Part shown: piece by piece, positions 45,943-59,007 of the stretch
How positions within the stretch are numbered: position 1 is the first letter of the stretch
Layout of the letters: the number at the start of each line of letters is the position of its first letter
Assembly (NCBI RefSeq): GCF_963678975.1
Contig: NC_089279.1
Location: forward strand, 23,546,004 to 23,610,003
Length of the DNA stretch: 64,000 nucleotides
DNA from: Dysidea avara
Lineage: Eukaryota > Porifera > Demospongiae > Dictyoceratida > Dysideidae
Reading direction: 5' to 3'
The notes under the pieces: model-generated
Database searches by the model: none
The model's input: only the letters and a program-made list of their open reading frames with translations
What the model was told of the DNA's origin: nothing
Program-made: the position numbers and the translations under genes

Positions 45943-48900
45943 TCATTTCTTGGGCTGGGAAATATAAATAGATGGTCTTATATTGAACTCATTGCCAACA
46001 TAAATATCAAACCAGGTATGAATATCAGGCTTGTATTTCAAGGTGCCATCAATTCCCATAGATCGTAGTTCCTTCTCTATTCTCCAAACATCATCTTCAT
46101 CAGCAAAACTCTTTGTGTGCACACTAATCAAGTGGGTGCCAATTCCATTGCTTCTTTTGCTATTAACACTTCCGTATGCTGTAGCAACCTGTAAATAGAT
46201 AAGTGTATTGCAAGTTTTGTAGAATGTTGAATACACAACCATATAATATGTTTATGCTAACATATCTAAATGATTTGAATAGTAGATCACATTGGTAGGC
46301 AATGGCTGACACAATACTATGGTAATGGCTGGTATTAAGAGTTCATAATATATATACTGAGGAGAGTATTCTGATCTCTTATACCTCTGTAGAAGGGCGT
46401 ATCATGAAGTTATGACATAACAAGATGTCGTGGTTTGTAATGAATGAGCAGCCATAAAAGTGCAAGAATCATTAGCAACGTTTCAATCTTGTGACGTTCA
46501 GGATAGCTGTATTATAAAATATCTGCATGAGACATTCATTTGTGACTGCCTGATACTTAGGGAAGCTCAACACTTCTCTGTGCCCTTTCCATCTATTCAT
46601 TGCTGCACATGCAGCTTACTAGCTTCCTAGTTAGTTTGTTATTCCCCAGATCTTTGCCATAAAGTATCACAGTAGTCTATACCAGTTTCCTGATAATAAG
46701 TTACACCATTTGGTGATGATGGCTATTGCATCATTACCTTATGCAGTATGCTTTGAATTGGCATTAAAACGTTCTTCAAATTCATAAATTATTAACTCTT
46801 GTTGTTCAGTGGCAGATCTTAAAACTCATAAATTTAGCTTACTAGCATATAGTTAGTTCAGTAGGACTACATGTGTTGCCAATACCATAGCAAACCTGTA
46901 TATTACAATTAGGGCTAAAACAAATATACCGAATATTCGAATTTGTATTCGATTCGAATTCATTCAAAACAATTTTGTAATTCGAAACATCGAAGTTGTT
47001 AGCTAATCATAGTAAAGATGGTGAGCACTAGTAATGAGGAATCTCTGTCAGTCTCTACAACTGCAACAACATCAGACACCGGACTAGAGATGTATCAATA
47101 ATCGAATTGGTGATCGCGAGGCAGTTGCCGATATGCCTTCCATATCAGTAATGGGCACAAATGCTCTGTGAACCGATTATTTGCATGGCGAATGGTAAAT
47201 ATGAGTACCAGCAATGAAAAGCCTTTTGCTCACTAGAAAGTCTCTCTATAGCATTCATAAAATGCTAAGTTACGAGAAGCCACACAACTGTATGTGTAAG
47301 TATTGCTATTAGTGTTAAAATATTCCTACCCAGAACAGTAGCTGTTACACTTTAAGAATAAAGAACTGTACCAAAGGAAAACTAATCAAATAATCTATCT
47401 GTGTATAACAGCCATCTTGGTAACTAATCAAACCACAGAGTAATCTGGACAATACAGCATGTATATATTTAAATATTTGTGGTGCCTAATTGTCTGGGTT
47501 GTGTAATAGAGGCCACACATCATAGGTAACCAGTTTTACAGCAAAAGTTACATCACTTCTGTTTTCTCAATGGTAAAAATCATATACATCATGCAGTAGC
47601 TACACCAGTAGTTTTATTTGATTTACACTTAAATATGCAACAATCGAATTGGTAAAATTGGTATCGGCTTTGTTAGGTACAAATTAATTGGATAATGGTA
47701 CAACGAAAAATCTTATCAGTACACGTCTAGTAGCTACATCATGAGACACTTCTGTTTCATTTCAAAAGCTGCCTAGCTACTGAGGTTTTTAAAATATCAT
47801 GATGGTTTACAATCGAATACAAGTAATAAGAAATAACACTGTATTTCAGTATTACACTGTATATAGAATATTCAATTATTTATTCTTGACTAAAAACATT
47901 CATTCTCTCTTTCATTTAGAATATTCGTTTTAGCCCAAACTACAATACCTTTCACCAGCCATTTAATAAGATACTCTAATAGAGCAGTCAGATAAGTGTT
48001 GTAATAGAGCAAACATCAAACAGAGTAGCTACACATATAGTTTAGGACAACCTTGTATATAGCTATGAAGAGGTAAGAAGCTCGTTGATTTATATACAGA
48101 GCTAGAACACATATTTTAACACACACATGACAAAATACGTGGCATAAAGTTTGTTAACCAAGGATGCATTGTATTGGCAGGTCAGTTTTATTTCACAGTG
48201 TAAAGCATTTAAAAAGTAAACTAAAATGCAGCCTCAGTGCTTCTAAAATTTCTAAAGTATCTGGAGGCATCATGCCCTCAGAACCCTTATACATTTTACA
48301 TTGTCAGAAACCTCCTTTATTACAAAGCTTAGATCTGCCACTGTCAGTAGTTGCTTAATCTTCCCAACAATAAACATCAAGTAATAGCCCTAAATTACAG
48401 GGTGTAACTAATCACTGGACTGGACTACTGGACTGGAACACTGGACTGGACTACTGGACTGACATACTTTTGGTTTTTACACATTCTGAGATTGGTTTTA
48501 TTGAGTCTAGCTAGCCAAGGGTCTTCAAAAAACTTGCAGCCTGCTACAGGAGTAAGCAAAAACTGACTTCTCACTACTTGTTGTGTTCTACAGCATTTAT
48601 ACACTTCTTAGTATTGTGTTTTGGAGATTGTAATACCTAGCAGTAGCTAACCAAAAATCATTTTACTATATTTGTGCTCCCTATCTTACACTGTATCCTT
48701 GAACTAAATAGCTCAGACCCCTGGGACACAACCTATCCTTCCTAAGATAATCTATTGTAGCTAAATTTGTTCCTACATGTAATATACAAACTCATTACAC
48801 AACTGTAGAGTTTTTTCTGCTATCATGATTAGTTCTTACATGTGCTGGTTGGCGTACTATAATATGTGACCAAATTTATTAGCATTGTACAAGCTTGCTA

Positions 48901-51900
48901 CTATCTCCAATTGGTTAACTATAACTAGCATATTCCCTGTAGCATACTGATAAGTAGTATAGGTGTATGTACTGTAGAAGAACATAATAAATAGAAGTGA
49001 AATCACTAGAAGTCAGTTTTTGCTTACTCCCACTCCTCATACTCATCATTTTAGTAACAGACTGCAAGTTTTCTGAAGGTCCTTGGTTAGCAGGAATCAA
49101 TAAAACCAACCTCAGAATGTGTAAAAACCCAAAATATGTCAGTCCAGTAGTCCAGTCCAATGTTCCAGTCCAGTAATCCAGTCCAGTGATTAGTTACACC
49201 CCTAAATTACATGCATATAAATGTATACGCTACATTAGCCGAGTATCCCAATTTTCCTGCCACAGTAGCTTCTGCTATCTTTTTCCAATCTTCATCAATC
49301 TCTCGCCTGTGTCTAAATATCATCCACTCTCCACTAGTACATTTAGTATCCAGTGCAATTTCTATAGCAATACATAGACCAGGAAATGCATTAAATCAGG
49401 ACACACTACAGTATCATGCGGCCAAGGAAAGTAAAACTGTCCGGGAATATGACAGACAAGTGTGCATTGTACAGGAACCAAGAAAATGTGCTATCACGCA
49501 TTCATACCTCAATAACTGCTAAACAGAAATAGCTCATTTTTTTCTGTGAAACATTCCTCAGGATGGAAATCTTCCATACTAAATGTGAGCTAAATTGGTA
49601 TGGCCATCTTTGAGATGTGTTCAATTTCTTTTCCGTCTTCTGTTAATTATTCTTTTCACACCATTACAAAAATTACCATAACTCGTGCAAGCCTTATTGG
49701 AATCTTTTTAAATTTGGAGGGTATAAATAGCATATTATAGCATATTTATCTTCTAATTTGAATACAGATTGGTAAAAGTGGCACAAAGTTACAAGTGATA
49801 TTCAAAAATTACATGTGCAATTTCTGTAGGGTAAACTACTGACAGAAATCAGTACACAGGTAGGCTGACCATCTTAACATTGATTTGAAAGTATTTGGAG
49901 CATTAGCTAAGGCAAAAAAAAACAAAAAACATGTGAAACAAGCATTATTGAGATACCCTAATAGAACAGTCACAAAGAAGTAAAAAAAAAGTGCACAAAA
50001 ATGTTGAAAAGAAAATACTGCAGTTCAGAGTTCAAACGTATACACCAAAATCCTTTACACTCCGCTACTGCTGTTAATTGCTCAACCTCACTTAATTTCT
50101 ACCTTATAAACGGAAGTTCTAAAGTTTACTGGCAAACTCAAAGCTAACAACAATCAAGCATCCATTTACTCAAACACGATGACCTCATCCCCTTATTGGT
50201 CTTTGATAACATGGTGAAAATAAGGAATAGTGATTGAGATATCACATAGGTGAGAAACTGACTCAAGATACTCTAATACAGCAGTCACCCTAATACAACA
50301 GTCATGTACAATATTCAAATAGAAGGGTGACACGTGCATAGCTGTATACTAGTTATAGCAACAAAACAAATAGATTGAAATAGGGATCCAAGCAAAAAAA
50401 AGTGAAACAAGAGATGAATGAGCATAGCTCAGTGGGAAATCTTTCCTTTGGCATTGGATAAAATAATTGTTATGACATACCAAAGTAGAGATTTTCTCAC
50501 CAAGCTATGCTGTTATAGCATCATTCATTTCTTGTTTCACTACATGTTATCACTTGGATCTCTACTTCATTTTTATTTTGACATTTGCACACACACACAC
50601 ACACACACCACACCACACCACACACACACACACACACACAAAGTATATGCACAGACACACACGTATGTACATGCACACACAAGAGTGCACTGTACTTGTA
50701 CAAAATCCAAACACAACTAACATACCTATAATTCGTTTGGGTACAACTTTCCCACTTCTCAATAAATCTATCCACATTTCAACAGCCTTCTCTAAGTCTG
50801 ACTCACCACGATCTAGATCTTCAAGTGAATTGTCCACACAAATCCAATCTGTATTCTCCCTGGAATATTCATTAACAAAATTATTGACTACAATGCCATA
50901 CAGTGAAGATATTATGTCATTTTTGAAGCATCCAAACTGGGATTGTCTTTAATTGTGACCACAGAGTTGGGGGTAACGCATTATGTAAATGTAGCAACAA
51001 AGTAATCTAACTTGTCTGCTACCTACAGTAAAGTATAAGGCTGTTGTACGTACAGTCTACTAGTGAAACTGGGAACTCACAAACAATGACAACATCCTAT
51101 TATGCTCACTGTCTGTGCTGCACGTGACTCATGTTTCCTGTGGTAAGCCTGGATGAGTGATAGGCCAGACTCAGATGTTTGATATGAAAATTCTAATTGT
51201 TTCATGCATAACCATATGGGAGCTTCAGTCACCTGTAGGTAAATTAATGAGTCAGATGCAGCCTGCCATGGGTGATATTCCACATCCGGTTACATATCAT
51301 GTTTAGGAGTTACATAAATTAAGTGTATAGAATACGTGGATATCAGCTGTTATCATTCTAATAGAGCAGTCACAATCATAGATAGGGGTTGCAACTTTCC
51401 AAAGGAACTTAGGAAGTAGCATGTTACTAGCTACCACACATTACTCTCAGAAAACAAGTTTATGTTGTGCTACTTCTAAAAACCAGGCGCCATGCAGTTA
51501 GCTAACTCATCTGGAATTAACTATAGACGGTATATGCTACTATGAATTAACCAACTATGTATTACTACTTTACAATAGGGTTAGTTTTGGGTTGTGCAAT
51601 AATATTATTAGCTAATTCTCATATTTCCTAATTCATGAAATATTGGTAATTCATTCAATTACGTTGCTATGCACTGTTAAGGAAGCGTTTGGTAAAGAAA
51701 TCGCTTTTACCACCATATTATGCACAGAAGTATCTTCTAAACTGTTTTATAGTGTGACTAACATGCTTTTTCCCACAAATTCTCTCGACAAAGCCTCAAA
51801 GCTGCTCTTCATTTTCGTTTGCGTACGTAAGGAATACGCCCCCTTTCAACTCGAAGCGATAGGCTATTCCTGGTAGTGTACGAGGCCTGCACCATTGTTT

Positions 51901-54900
51901 TTCAGTTGCTAAATGCCTGAAAACCTCAAGGGGAAGGTAGTCTGAGGAAAGTCGCCACACCCGTATTTCAGTCCGCCGAAAAGAAACCACCTCAGAGCAA
52001 AGTTCACCTGTGCAGAAGTTTAATATAGACTTCATTTCACTTTTACTTCTTACATAAAAGCTGCTTTTACCATTATTAAATGATTTTGCTCACGTGGGTG
52101 CGTACGGACAAACATAGATAGGTATATAGATAGGTAGACACACACACTTTTACAAAAACAATTTCAGTAAACTAGGCGCGCACCCACAGCTGGCCTTTGG
52201 CCAGCTGTGCGCACGCGCCTGGTTTAAAAAAGTGCTGTAACTTAATACCCATTACCTCCTTCATTACTTTTAATATCAAGTGTTTTTGGACAAGCTAGTC
52301 CAGCCTACTAACTACCAGCTGGAGTCCATGGTACTGTTAGCAGCACAAAATGCTTTCTAAATTTTCCAAGGTGTGTATGGTTTATATTCTACTCATAAAT
52401 GGGTAGAAATTCAACACTTTTATTTAGGCATGAGAGCATTGTGTTGGCTTTTAGATGCCAGCAGAAATATGTCTCCAGATAGCAAACATGACAATTAAGT
52501 TTTAACATTTCTATTAACATTGTTAGCCAGATAGTGTAGCCATCTTGCACTGTTGTGGTACAGTGCCAGAAAAAAGTAGTTTTTTTTTAAATAAACAAAT
52601 AAAATCACATCCATTTATACACGTAACTAGAACTATTGTTATAATCATTATGAGCTATGTCCATTGATAAGCCTCCATTGAGTAGAACTCGCCTTGCTAG
52701 CAAACTACCTATCAGAATCTATCACTATTTTGCTCTTTCCCTATGCTACAACACATTCAGTACTTATGATGGATGTGAGTTTACAAAAATGTGTATGTGA
52801 AGTGCAGAGCAAGCAGTAACATTGTCAGAAGAACCCAATTGTAGGAAGATGGCTTTGACAAGAGATGTAATGGAGTAATTAGAAAGATGATATATGTATA
52901 GCTTGTGCTATTGCAGTACATCCACAGCACACAGAGGCATGCAACCAGCCCTGGAGCTTCAACTTTATCTTTTTGTGCACTAATTGTACCCATCCAACCC
53001 TCCATCCCAACAGCAGTACTCATGGTACAGCAAAACTCATGGGAAAACCATCTAAAATGATGGGAAGTGAGCTAAGGTAACTGCCCAACCTTAAGAAGTA
53101 GTACATTAAATCATTATTACCTAATTAAATTTTTACAAAGCCAACTTTTAGGGCACAATGATAAGTGGTAATGTCTTAACAACCTCACCAGTGAATTTTT
53201 ACTATAGGTGGAACAACTTATGACCTTTCAGAGGCCACTTGTGACTACAATATGCAAAGTTTCATGCATGAAAAGCCCACCTATTTAAGAGACAAATACA
53301 TAGCTCCATAAATTATCTGTAATTGATGGTATACGGCATTACAGAGTGACTTACAGTCCTTGTACTATTATCTATGGTATAAAGATCATTAGCAAAATCA
53401 CTGAATCAGTTCATATCAAAACATGCTATTGGGATTTGTAAAGTCACAATGGCAAAATTCCCAAAATATAATTACAGCCAGTAATCATTTTATGAGCAAT
53501 ATTGTACATTACCAGTGTCCTGTGTTTGTTTTCTGTCCTTAGATCATGAAATGGACTGATTATACTCTGAAAGGTCTCAAGACCACTTCTTCAATTCTCC
53601 AATACAAACTCCATTTACATCACCTTGTTAGGGCTCACAATGACTTTCACCAAATACTTTCTTTACCACTGCATACCACACAGATGCTTGAACCACTATA
53701 AAACCGGAAGCACAATCAATTTAGTTTGAGAAATAACCACCACAGATTTTTGCAAGTCACAATACTCGCATCAAAAACGTGGTATCGTAAACACAGCTAC
53801 ACCTCCGCAGGACAGGTTTGAATGTATTTATTAGCTGAATGTTATCTATGGTTGGTATGCTCAACAAATAATGGTCTACTTGTATGTGCTGCACAGGGTT
53901 TCTTTACTTGGTAAAACTCCAAATAATTTCTGTTTGGGCTGCTCTGCCATCCAAAACAGTTCTTCATCACAGCATGGTGATACAATTCACTCAGTCCATA
54001 CTGCAAGTTTGAAATTAATTTGAGATTGTATGCTATCTGGCTGTTAGCAATGAAATATATCACATTGCTAAAAATATGAAATTCCAAGTTTGGACCACCG
54101 TGCTACAGTATCTGAGAAGAAAGCAGCCAGCTCTTCCTCATAGCATGGTAATATAATTGGATGTTCACTCAGTCCATATTGCAAGTTTGAAATTACTCCA
54201 AGATTATTTGCTATCTGGCTGGTGGCAATGAAATAGCTGTACCCACGCTAATATTGGCGTAAATTTCATAGCCGATAGCAAACAGTCTCGGATTCATTTC
54301 AAACTAGTGCTCAGCGGTATTGAAATTTGAATACACAGTATTAGTAACAGGAAATCATCAAGGTATATCGGTATATAATAGTCTATATATAATAGTCTAT
54401 ATACTTAGCTTGTTCTTGGCCTAATATGCATCCCAAAAACCAAAGAATGTAGTTCAGTACAAGTAGGCAGGTGCTTGTAATGTGACAACCTCAGTGTTTG
54501 TTTAGGGTGTAGCTTGCTAAACCATCAACAAAGTGAGTAATTAAACACCAATAGCTGGGTTAAAAACAATCCTATACCAGTATTTCGATAATACTGGTTA
54601 TCAAAGACTGTATGATAACCAATTATGTTAATTTATATGATAAACAGTATTACCAGTATATCACCAAGTACTATTTCAAACTTCCAATATAGATTGAGTG
54701 AACATCCACTTTCATTATCATGCTGTAAAGAAGATCTGGCTATTCTCTTCTCAAGTGGCGCAGCAGCCCAAATTTCGTATTTTATCAATGTGACAATTTC
54801 ATTGTCCCCAGCCAGATAGCATAGAATCTCAGATTCATTTCAAACTTGCAGTACAGACTGAGTGAGCATCCACCTTCCTCACTATGTTGTTGGCTATTCT

Positions 54901-57699
54901 ATTCTCAGATGGAACATGACGCGACAATTTCATTGCCAGATTTCATTTTCAATTCAAACTTGCAGTACAGATTGAGTGAACACATCCGCCTTTTATCACC
55001 ATGCTATTAGGAAGAGCTGGCTATTTTATTCTCAGGTGGCACGGCAGCCTAATCATAATGCGCCAATTTCATCGCTTCCAGCCAGATAGCTACAATCTCA
55101 AATTCATTTCAAACTTACAGTATAAACTGAGCGAACATCCACCTTCATCACCATACTGTGAGGAAGGTGTGGCTATTCTCTTCTCAGGTGGTGCAGCAGC
55201 CCAACATACATTTTAAAAATTGTATTTTTATCAATGCAATAATTTCATCAATAACAGCAGCTGAGCCAGATACCAAACAATCACTCAAACTTGCAGTACA
55301 GATTGAGTGAACATCACTTTCATCACCATACTGTGAGGAAGAGCTGTCTATTCTTGCCAGATAGCACAGGCACAAACATAAAGGTTCATGTTTTATCGAG
55401 ATGAAAATTCCAAGAGTCAGCAAACAACCTCAGACTAATTTCAAACTTGTAGTAGGGACTGAGTGAACATGTAATTGCATAACCATGTGATGAAGAGGTG
55501 GCTTCTCTCTTCTTAAATGGCACCGCGGCCTAATTGTTGGACCTTTACTCATTACTATACATGTTTGTTGAGCACACCAACCCTAGATAACATTAAGCTA
55601 ATGAAAACATTCAAACCTGTCCTGAGGAAGTAGCTGTGTTTACGATACCACATTTATAACACGAATGTTGCAGCGTGCAAATTTATGGTGGTTAACTAAA
55701 ACGATCATGCCTCCAGTTTTATAGTGGTTCGAGTATCAGTGTATAAGATAAACATCCTGCAGTAGTAAAGAAATTAGTCGGTAAAAGTTAACTGTTCATT
55801 GGTAACTCTAACTTTGTATTTTCAATAATTGCATAGACATGATCAAAGATCATAAAATCATTCAAAACCTTATTAATTGTGACCGGATTTGCGAAAAGGT
55901 ACCTTTTTCACACATTTGACATACCAGCAGACAAAATGCCATAACTGTTGACTCCTTGCACTGATTGACTTTCTTTTTGTATCAAAATGTAGCCACATAA
56001 TGTAGGCATACTCATGAAATATTACAGACACGTGCTTGCAATGATACAAAAGTTACAAAGTTTGAAAGTTGAAAAAATGGGTCAAATTTTAAGTGTGAAA
56101 AAGGTACCTTTTCGCAAATCCGGTCACAATTACTCTATATAATTCTGCCCTAACAAAATTTGCAATTGCCATGGTAACGGCATGATGCCGCTATTTAATT
56201 GGAATGCGAACTTCGTGATTGGCTCTCCAATGGATTTTGTATTGTGTAAGTTGCTACTTACTACCATTTGTGCTAAGTTGCAACCTGTTAAAGCTTTAAC
56301 ATTGATTTAACATGTCAGATAGAAGAGGCTTATACATGTGCAGTGGCAGCCGGAAAAAAATTGATACCACCTTCTGAACAGGAGTTATGATCATCTAACT
56401 TACCTCCATAGGCTGCTGTACATTAATTTTACGCATAATAATATATTATGGAAATTTTCAATTTGTGGGTTAATTTGACTGATATGTTGGTGGCTGGTTA
56501 TATAATTAACCCTTAACTAAAAAAGTTGGAGCAGGTTTAGTTAATAATCTCTTGTCCGCCAGACTGTTTTGTGTTTGGGTAGGCTCCTCACAAAAGGGAA
56601 AATCTGGAAAGTGAAGAGACTAGGACCAGGTAATGAGCTACTATCTCGGCTACTATAATTAGGCCAGGCAAACTTGATTACTTGTTTCTCATCTGCTATC
56701 CATGCGGGCGGGATGTCACTTTTCATTTCATTTCATTAATTAGCAAAGCCCCTAAAGGGGTAAAACGCTAATACAGAAATCAAGTTAGTTATTAGTTAAT
56801 ACACGTTTAAAATCTGCAAGGGATAGGTTATAAACGTTATTGATTTGGAGACTGTTCCATTCAGGTATCGTTCTGGGGAAGAAGGAGAATTTATAAGTAT
56901 CACAAGAGGTTTAAACGTGGTAATTATTCATTATTAAAGAAATACTCCCAAATCAAGCTATCTTGTTACTATAAAGGTTAGCTAAAGCCTTTTAAGAACT
57001 ATTTAGGCACAAGAGACATTCGCTATGCTGCAAAATGATAGCCAGGCTTCCTAGCATCAAAATACGTGGGCACATGATTGATAACAGCAATAATGAAATT
57101 ACAACACCATACAACCAGTATATTTACAGTTTAAAAAGTGACAAAAAACAATTATAGTCCATTGTATTGATACAATGTTATTAGAACTATAAGTAACTAC
57201 ATAAAACACTACATTTTCCAGTAAGTCAGGATGCGTGCTCTGCTAAGCAGATTTAAGTCGAGACTAAAAATCACTGTAAAAGTCCAGCCAGCTATGATCT
57301 TAATAAGTTACGCTACTAACTGTAAGTCTGTAGAATGATTCTAGGAGTTGCATTTTGCACAAGCACATTCCAACTCTGTTGGTATACTAATCTTGACTGT
57401 TAGAGGCGGTGGGGTAAAAAATGATGCGGGCGGGGATGAGAAACAAGTAAAATCAAGTTTGTCTGGCCGGCCTTTAGGACAGTTTATCCAGCTGGTAAGA
57501 ATTTACAAATCAGCAAATCGACACTATATAAAACTTACGTGTTCCATGCTGGGTCACTAGGCTTGTGTTCATCTAAAAACTTTTCCAATTCCTCTGGTTT
57601 TCCCTCAAACCGAGTATAAGTTTCCTTGTACTCAGCTTCCAGACCCTTGTCCAGATCTCTGTTACCCTCGCTGTTACCGGTAGGACCGCCACACGCCAT
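45943..57699 (-). CDS. C11orf68: DUF1917 / UPF0696 family protein (C11orf68, Bles03 homologue)
   Basis: Four exons (57539-57699, 50726-50859, 49234-49361, 45943-46188) join in phase to 222 codons plus stop; the summed length of 669 nt is a multiple of three. The first exon gives MACGGPTG...LEKFLDEHKPSDPAWNT. The second gives DWICVDNSLEDLDRGESDLE...WIDLLRSGKV. The third gives TSGEWMIFRHRREIDEDWKK...AGKLGYSAN. The last gives HLISVHTKSFADEDDVWRIE...LRSMGIDGTLKYKPDIHTWF. The blocks WI.V, SG.WM, D..W..IA, .V.T..F.D and L.YKPD..T...IY match human C11orf68 in order. The family's biochemical role is unknown; it is a compact soluble protein. The human protein has a longer N-terminus. Upstream in-frame codons exist (MIRLCSTS...), but MACGG is preferred. 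The third exon's donor is AAT/GTAGCG, a weak match. The introns span 11 kb and are mostly transposons. Confidence 0.9.
46912..47938. mobile_element. hAT-like element, GGGCTAAAAC ends, with possible nested element
   Basis: The left end TAGGGCTAAAACAAATATAC pairs with the right end GAATATTCGTTTTAGCCCAA. The flanks ATTACAAT and ACTACAAT agree at 7 of 8 bases. Inside, ACTAGAGATGTATCAATAAT (47083) and ATCTTATCAGTACACGTCTAGT (to 47731) look like the ends of a second, nested inverted-repeat element. It lies in the last intron of the C11orf68-like gene. Confidence 0.7.
48399..49201. mobile_element. Foldback element with CTGGACTGGACTACTGGACT sub-terminal repeats and 9-bp duplication
   Basis: The left arm starts AGGGTGTAACTAATCACTGG and the right arm ends with the complement GATTAGTTACACCC. 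Pairing runs on for ~100 bases (to TTTTACACATTCTGAG...). CTAAATTAC is repeated exactly at 48390-48398 and 49202-49210. Both arms carry ACTGGACTGG tandem repeats. The right edge lies only ~24 bases inside the intron from the donor of the C11orf68-like exon 49234-49361. Confidence 0.88.
50376..50575. mobile_element. Diverged second copy of the palindromic MITE at 22238-22514
   Basis: It shares TAGGGATCCA, GTGAAACAAGAGAT and GCATAGCTCAGTGGGAAAT in the left arm and their complements in the right arm. It lies close to exon 50726-50859 of the C11orf68-like gene; a (CA)n tract follows at 50588-50640. Confidence 0.8.
51460..52228. repeat. Dispersed repeat with GC-rich end hairpin; second copy split near 60355 and 62170-62455
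   Basis: The phrases AAAACCAGGC, TTGCTATGCA...TAAGGAAGC, TTATGCACAGAARTATCTTC and TTCCTGGTAG...CAAGGCCTG recur at about 60370-60545 and 62175-62455, where other elements interrupt them. At 52170-52228 a hairpin pairs GGCGCGCACCCACAGCTGGCC with GGCCAGCTGTGCGCACGCGCC around TTT. It lies in the first intron of the C11orf68-like gene. Confidence 0.6.
53676..55744. mobile_element. 2-kb foldback transposon with ~190-bp arms and internal tandem repeats
   Basis: The outer ends ATGCTTGAACCACTATAAAA and TTTTATAGTGGTTCGAGTAT pair. Further in, CGTGGTATCGTAAACACAGC, GGACAGGTTTGAATGT and GTTGGTATGCTCAACAAATA each have their complement between 55545 and 55740. Between the arms, a ~130-190 bp unit (AACTTGCAGTACAGATTGAG ... 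GAAGAGCTGGCTATTCT) occurs twice inverted (53940-54230) and about five times direct (54650-55540). No long frame exists. It lies in the first intron of the C11orf68-like gene. Confidence 0.85.
55874..56132. mobile_element. MITE with perfect 40-bp terminal inverted repeats (TAATTGTGACCGGATTTG)
   Basis: 55874-55913 is the exact reverse complement of 56093-56132. The terminal GTGACCGGATTTG matches the element at 3619-3865. The TA at both outer ends would fit TA-targeted insertion. Confidence 0.88.
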
Positions 57700-57841
57700 A
57701 GAAGTGATAGAACAACTCGTAGAACAAAGACGTATCACACTAGTCTAGCCAGAACCTGGTTCTGTACCCCGAAGAAAAGTGAGTCGAGTTACAAATTAAA
57801 GCAAAGCAAAAACTTAGACTGAGTACAGTACTGTATTCAAT

Positions 57842-58016
57842 ATACCGTAATTTGACGGGGGAAATTTTGACGAATTCTCTATCTCTTGAATATTGACGAG
57901 ATGTCCAGCACCAGAAGTACTCTAATAAACTATAGTCACGTGAGCTTTGCCGGGAAAATTTTGACAAAAAGCATTTCGTAAAATTCGTCAAATTCCCCCC
58001 CATCAAATTATCGTAT
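57842..58016. mobile_element. MITE with CCGTAATTTGACGGGGGAAA ends next to the C11orf68-like promoter
   Basis: The left TACCGTAATTTGACGGGGG...TTTTGACGAATT pairs with the right AAATTCGTCAAATTCCCCCCCATCAAATTATCGTA, about 32 bp with few mismatches and TA at the edges. It lies 143 bases upstream of the ATG at 57699, in the interval shared with the divergent candidate gene at 58096. Confidence 0.8.
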
Positions 58017-58095
58017 CTGTGCTGCCACTACTTTGGTTTCAGCAGATATATTGCTCTGCTGAAGATGCTTATGCCAACAATTGGCTCCACCCGGA

Positions 58096-58967
58096 ATGAC
58101 GAAGAACAACAATGATCCGTTCAGAGGTTTCTCTACTTCAGAAGTAAGTAAGCTAGCTATATTATACACTACCTTTCTTGCTCTAGGCTATATTGGTATC
58201 TGAGCACATTTAACAAGTAAATAATTTAGCTACTGGGAAGAAAATTAATGGCCGTGCCGCACCGGCAAATATGCAATACAAAAACATTTTATTGCAGTCT
58301 GAGTCAGTCAGTGGCACTGATCAGTGTTCAGAGTGTGGCAAGGAGTATTCTTGTAACTACTGAGTGGATTCCTTGTGTAAGTATTACAATTACAAAAACA
58401 TTGAAATCTTTAAGAGGCAAACAATTTCACTGACCCATGTGTACTCAGTAATCATTCTTCACACTCTTGGAAATGAGAAAGACACTGTGAAATGGAACAA
58501 GCTGGGAATATACATCACGCCATGTAGTGATTATGCAGTCTGGCGGTGCCCGCCCCCTTGCATAAAGAGGAAGGGTCTGGTCACTCTAGCCTTCAAATTT
58601 TGTAGCATGTTACAGAAAACATCAGATTGCATGATCGGTAGTTACTAAAGTTTTGTGACGTTAGTTTTGTGTGATATGTGGAAGAGTTTGTCACAAAATT
58701 TTGTGAAGATTCATTCAGATTAAGTTTCCCACAAAGAGGATAATTGAAGGTAGTTTATGCTTTCCATGTACATATGTGCACACACAGAGCTGCATCCTAC
58801 CAAATTACACCAATATACATGTTTGCACATTTGTAGGAGACCTACAAGTTGTCAATGTGAGTTGTATGAAAACTGTCTACAATTTTGTAAAGACAAGCTA
58901 GTACACCCAGACTACCCTCCACCTAATCATGACATAACAGAGACAAAAAGTAGTATGTACCACTGAT
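58096..58967 (+). CDS. Candidate small cysteine-rich gene, divergent from the C11orf68-like gene (weak)
   Basis: A possible first exon, 58096-58143, reads MTKNNNDPFRGFSTSE and ends at a strong donor GAA/GTAAGTAAG. An exon starting at 58298 after TTGCAG reads in phase SESVSGTDQCSECGKEYSC, with a CxxC. A later frame after TTTGTAG (58837-58966) reads RRPTSCQCELYENCLQFCKD and ends ETKSSMYH, then stop. The cysteine pairs and splice-like borders look gene-like. However, I could not join the second and third pieces in phase, and a second strong donor (TGT/GTAAGTATT, 58377) fits another frame. Product unrecognised. It may be a real small zinc-binding protein, a 5' UTR or chance. Confidence 0.3.
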
Positions 58968-59007
58968 CAGTAATGTACTGAAAGTTTGTTGTACCCAGTA
59001 TTCACAA

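Noticed and set aside
47083-47731. Nested inverted-repeat element with ACTAGA ends
   Set aside because: The ends pair only imperfectly and the flanks show no target duplication, so it is only mentioned within the larger element.
51077-51283. Minus-strand frame between exons of the C11orf68-like gene, considered as an extra exon
   Set aside because: The four chosen exons already join in phase and cover the family's blocks; adding this one would break the alignment.
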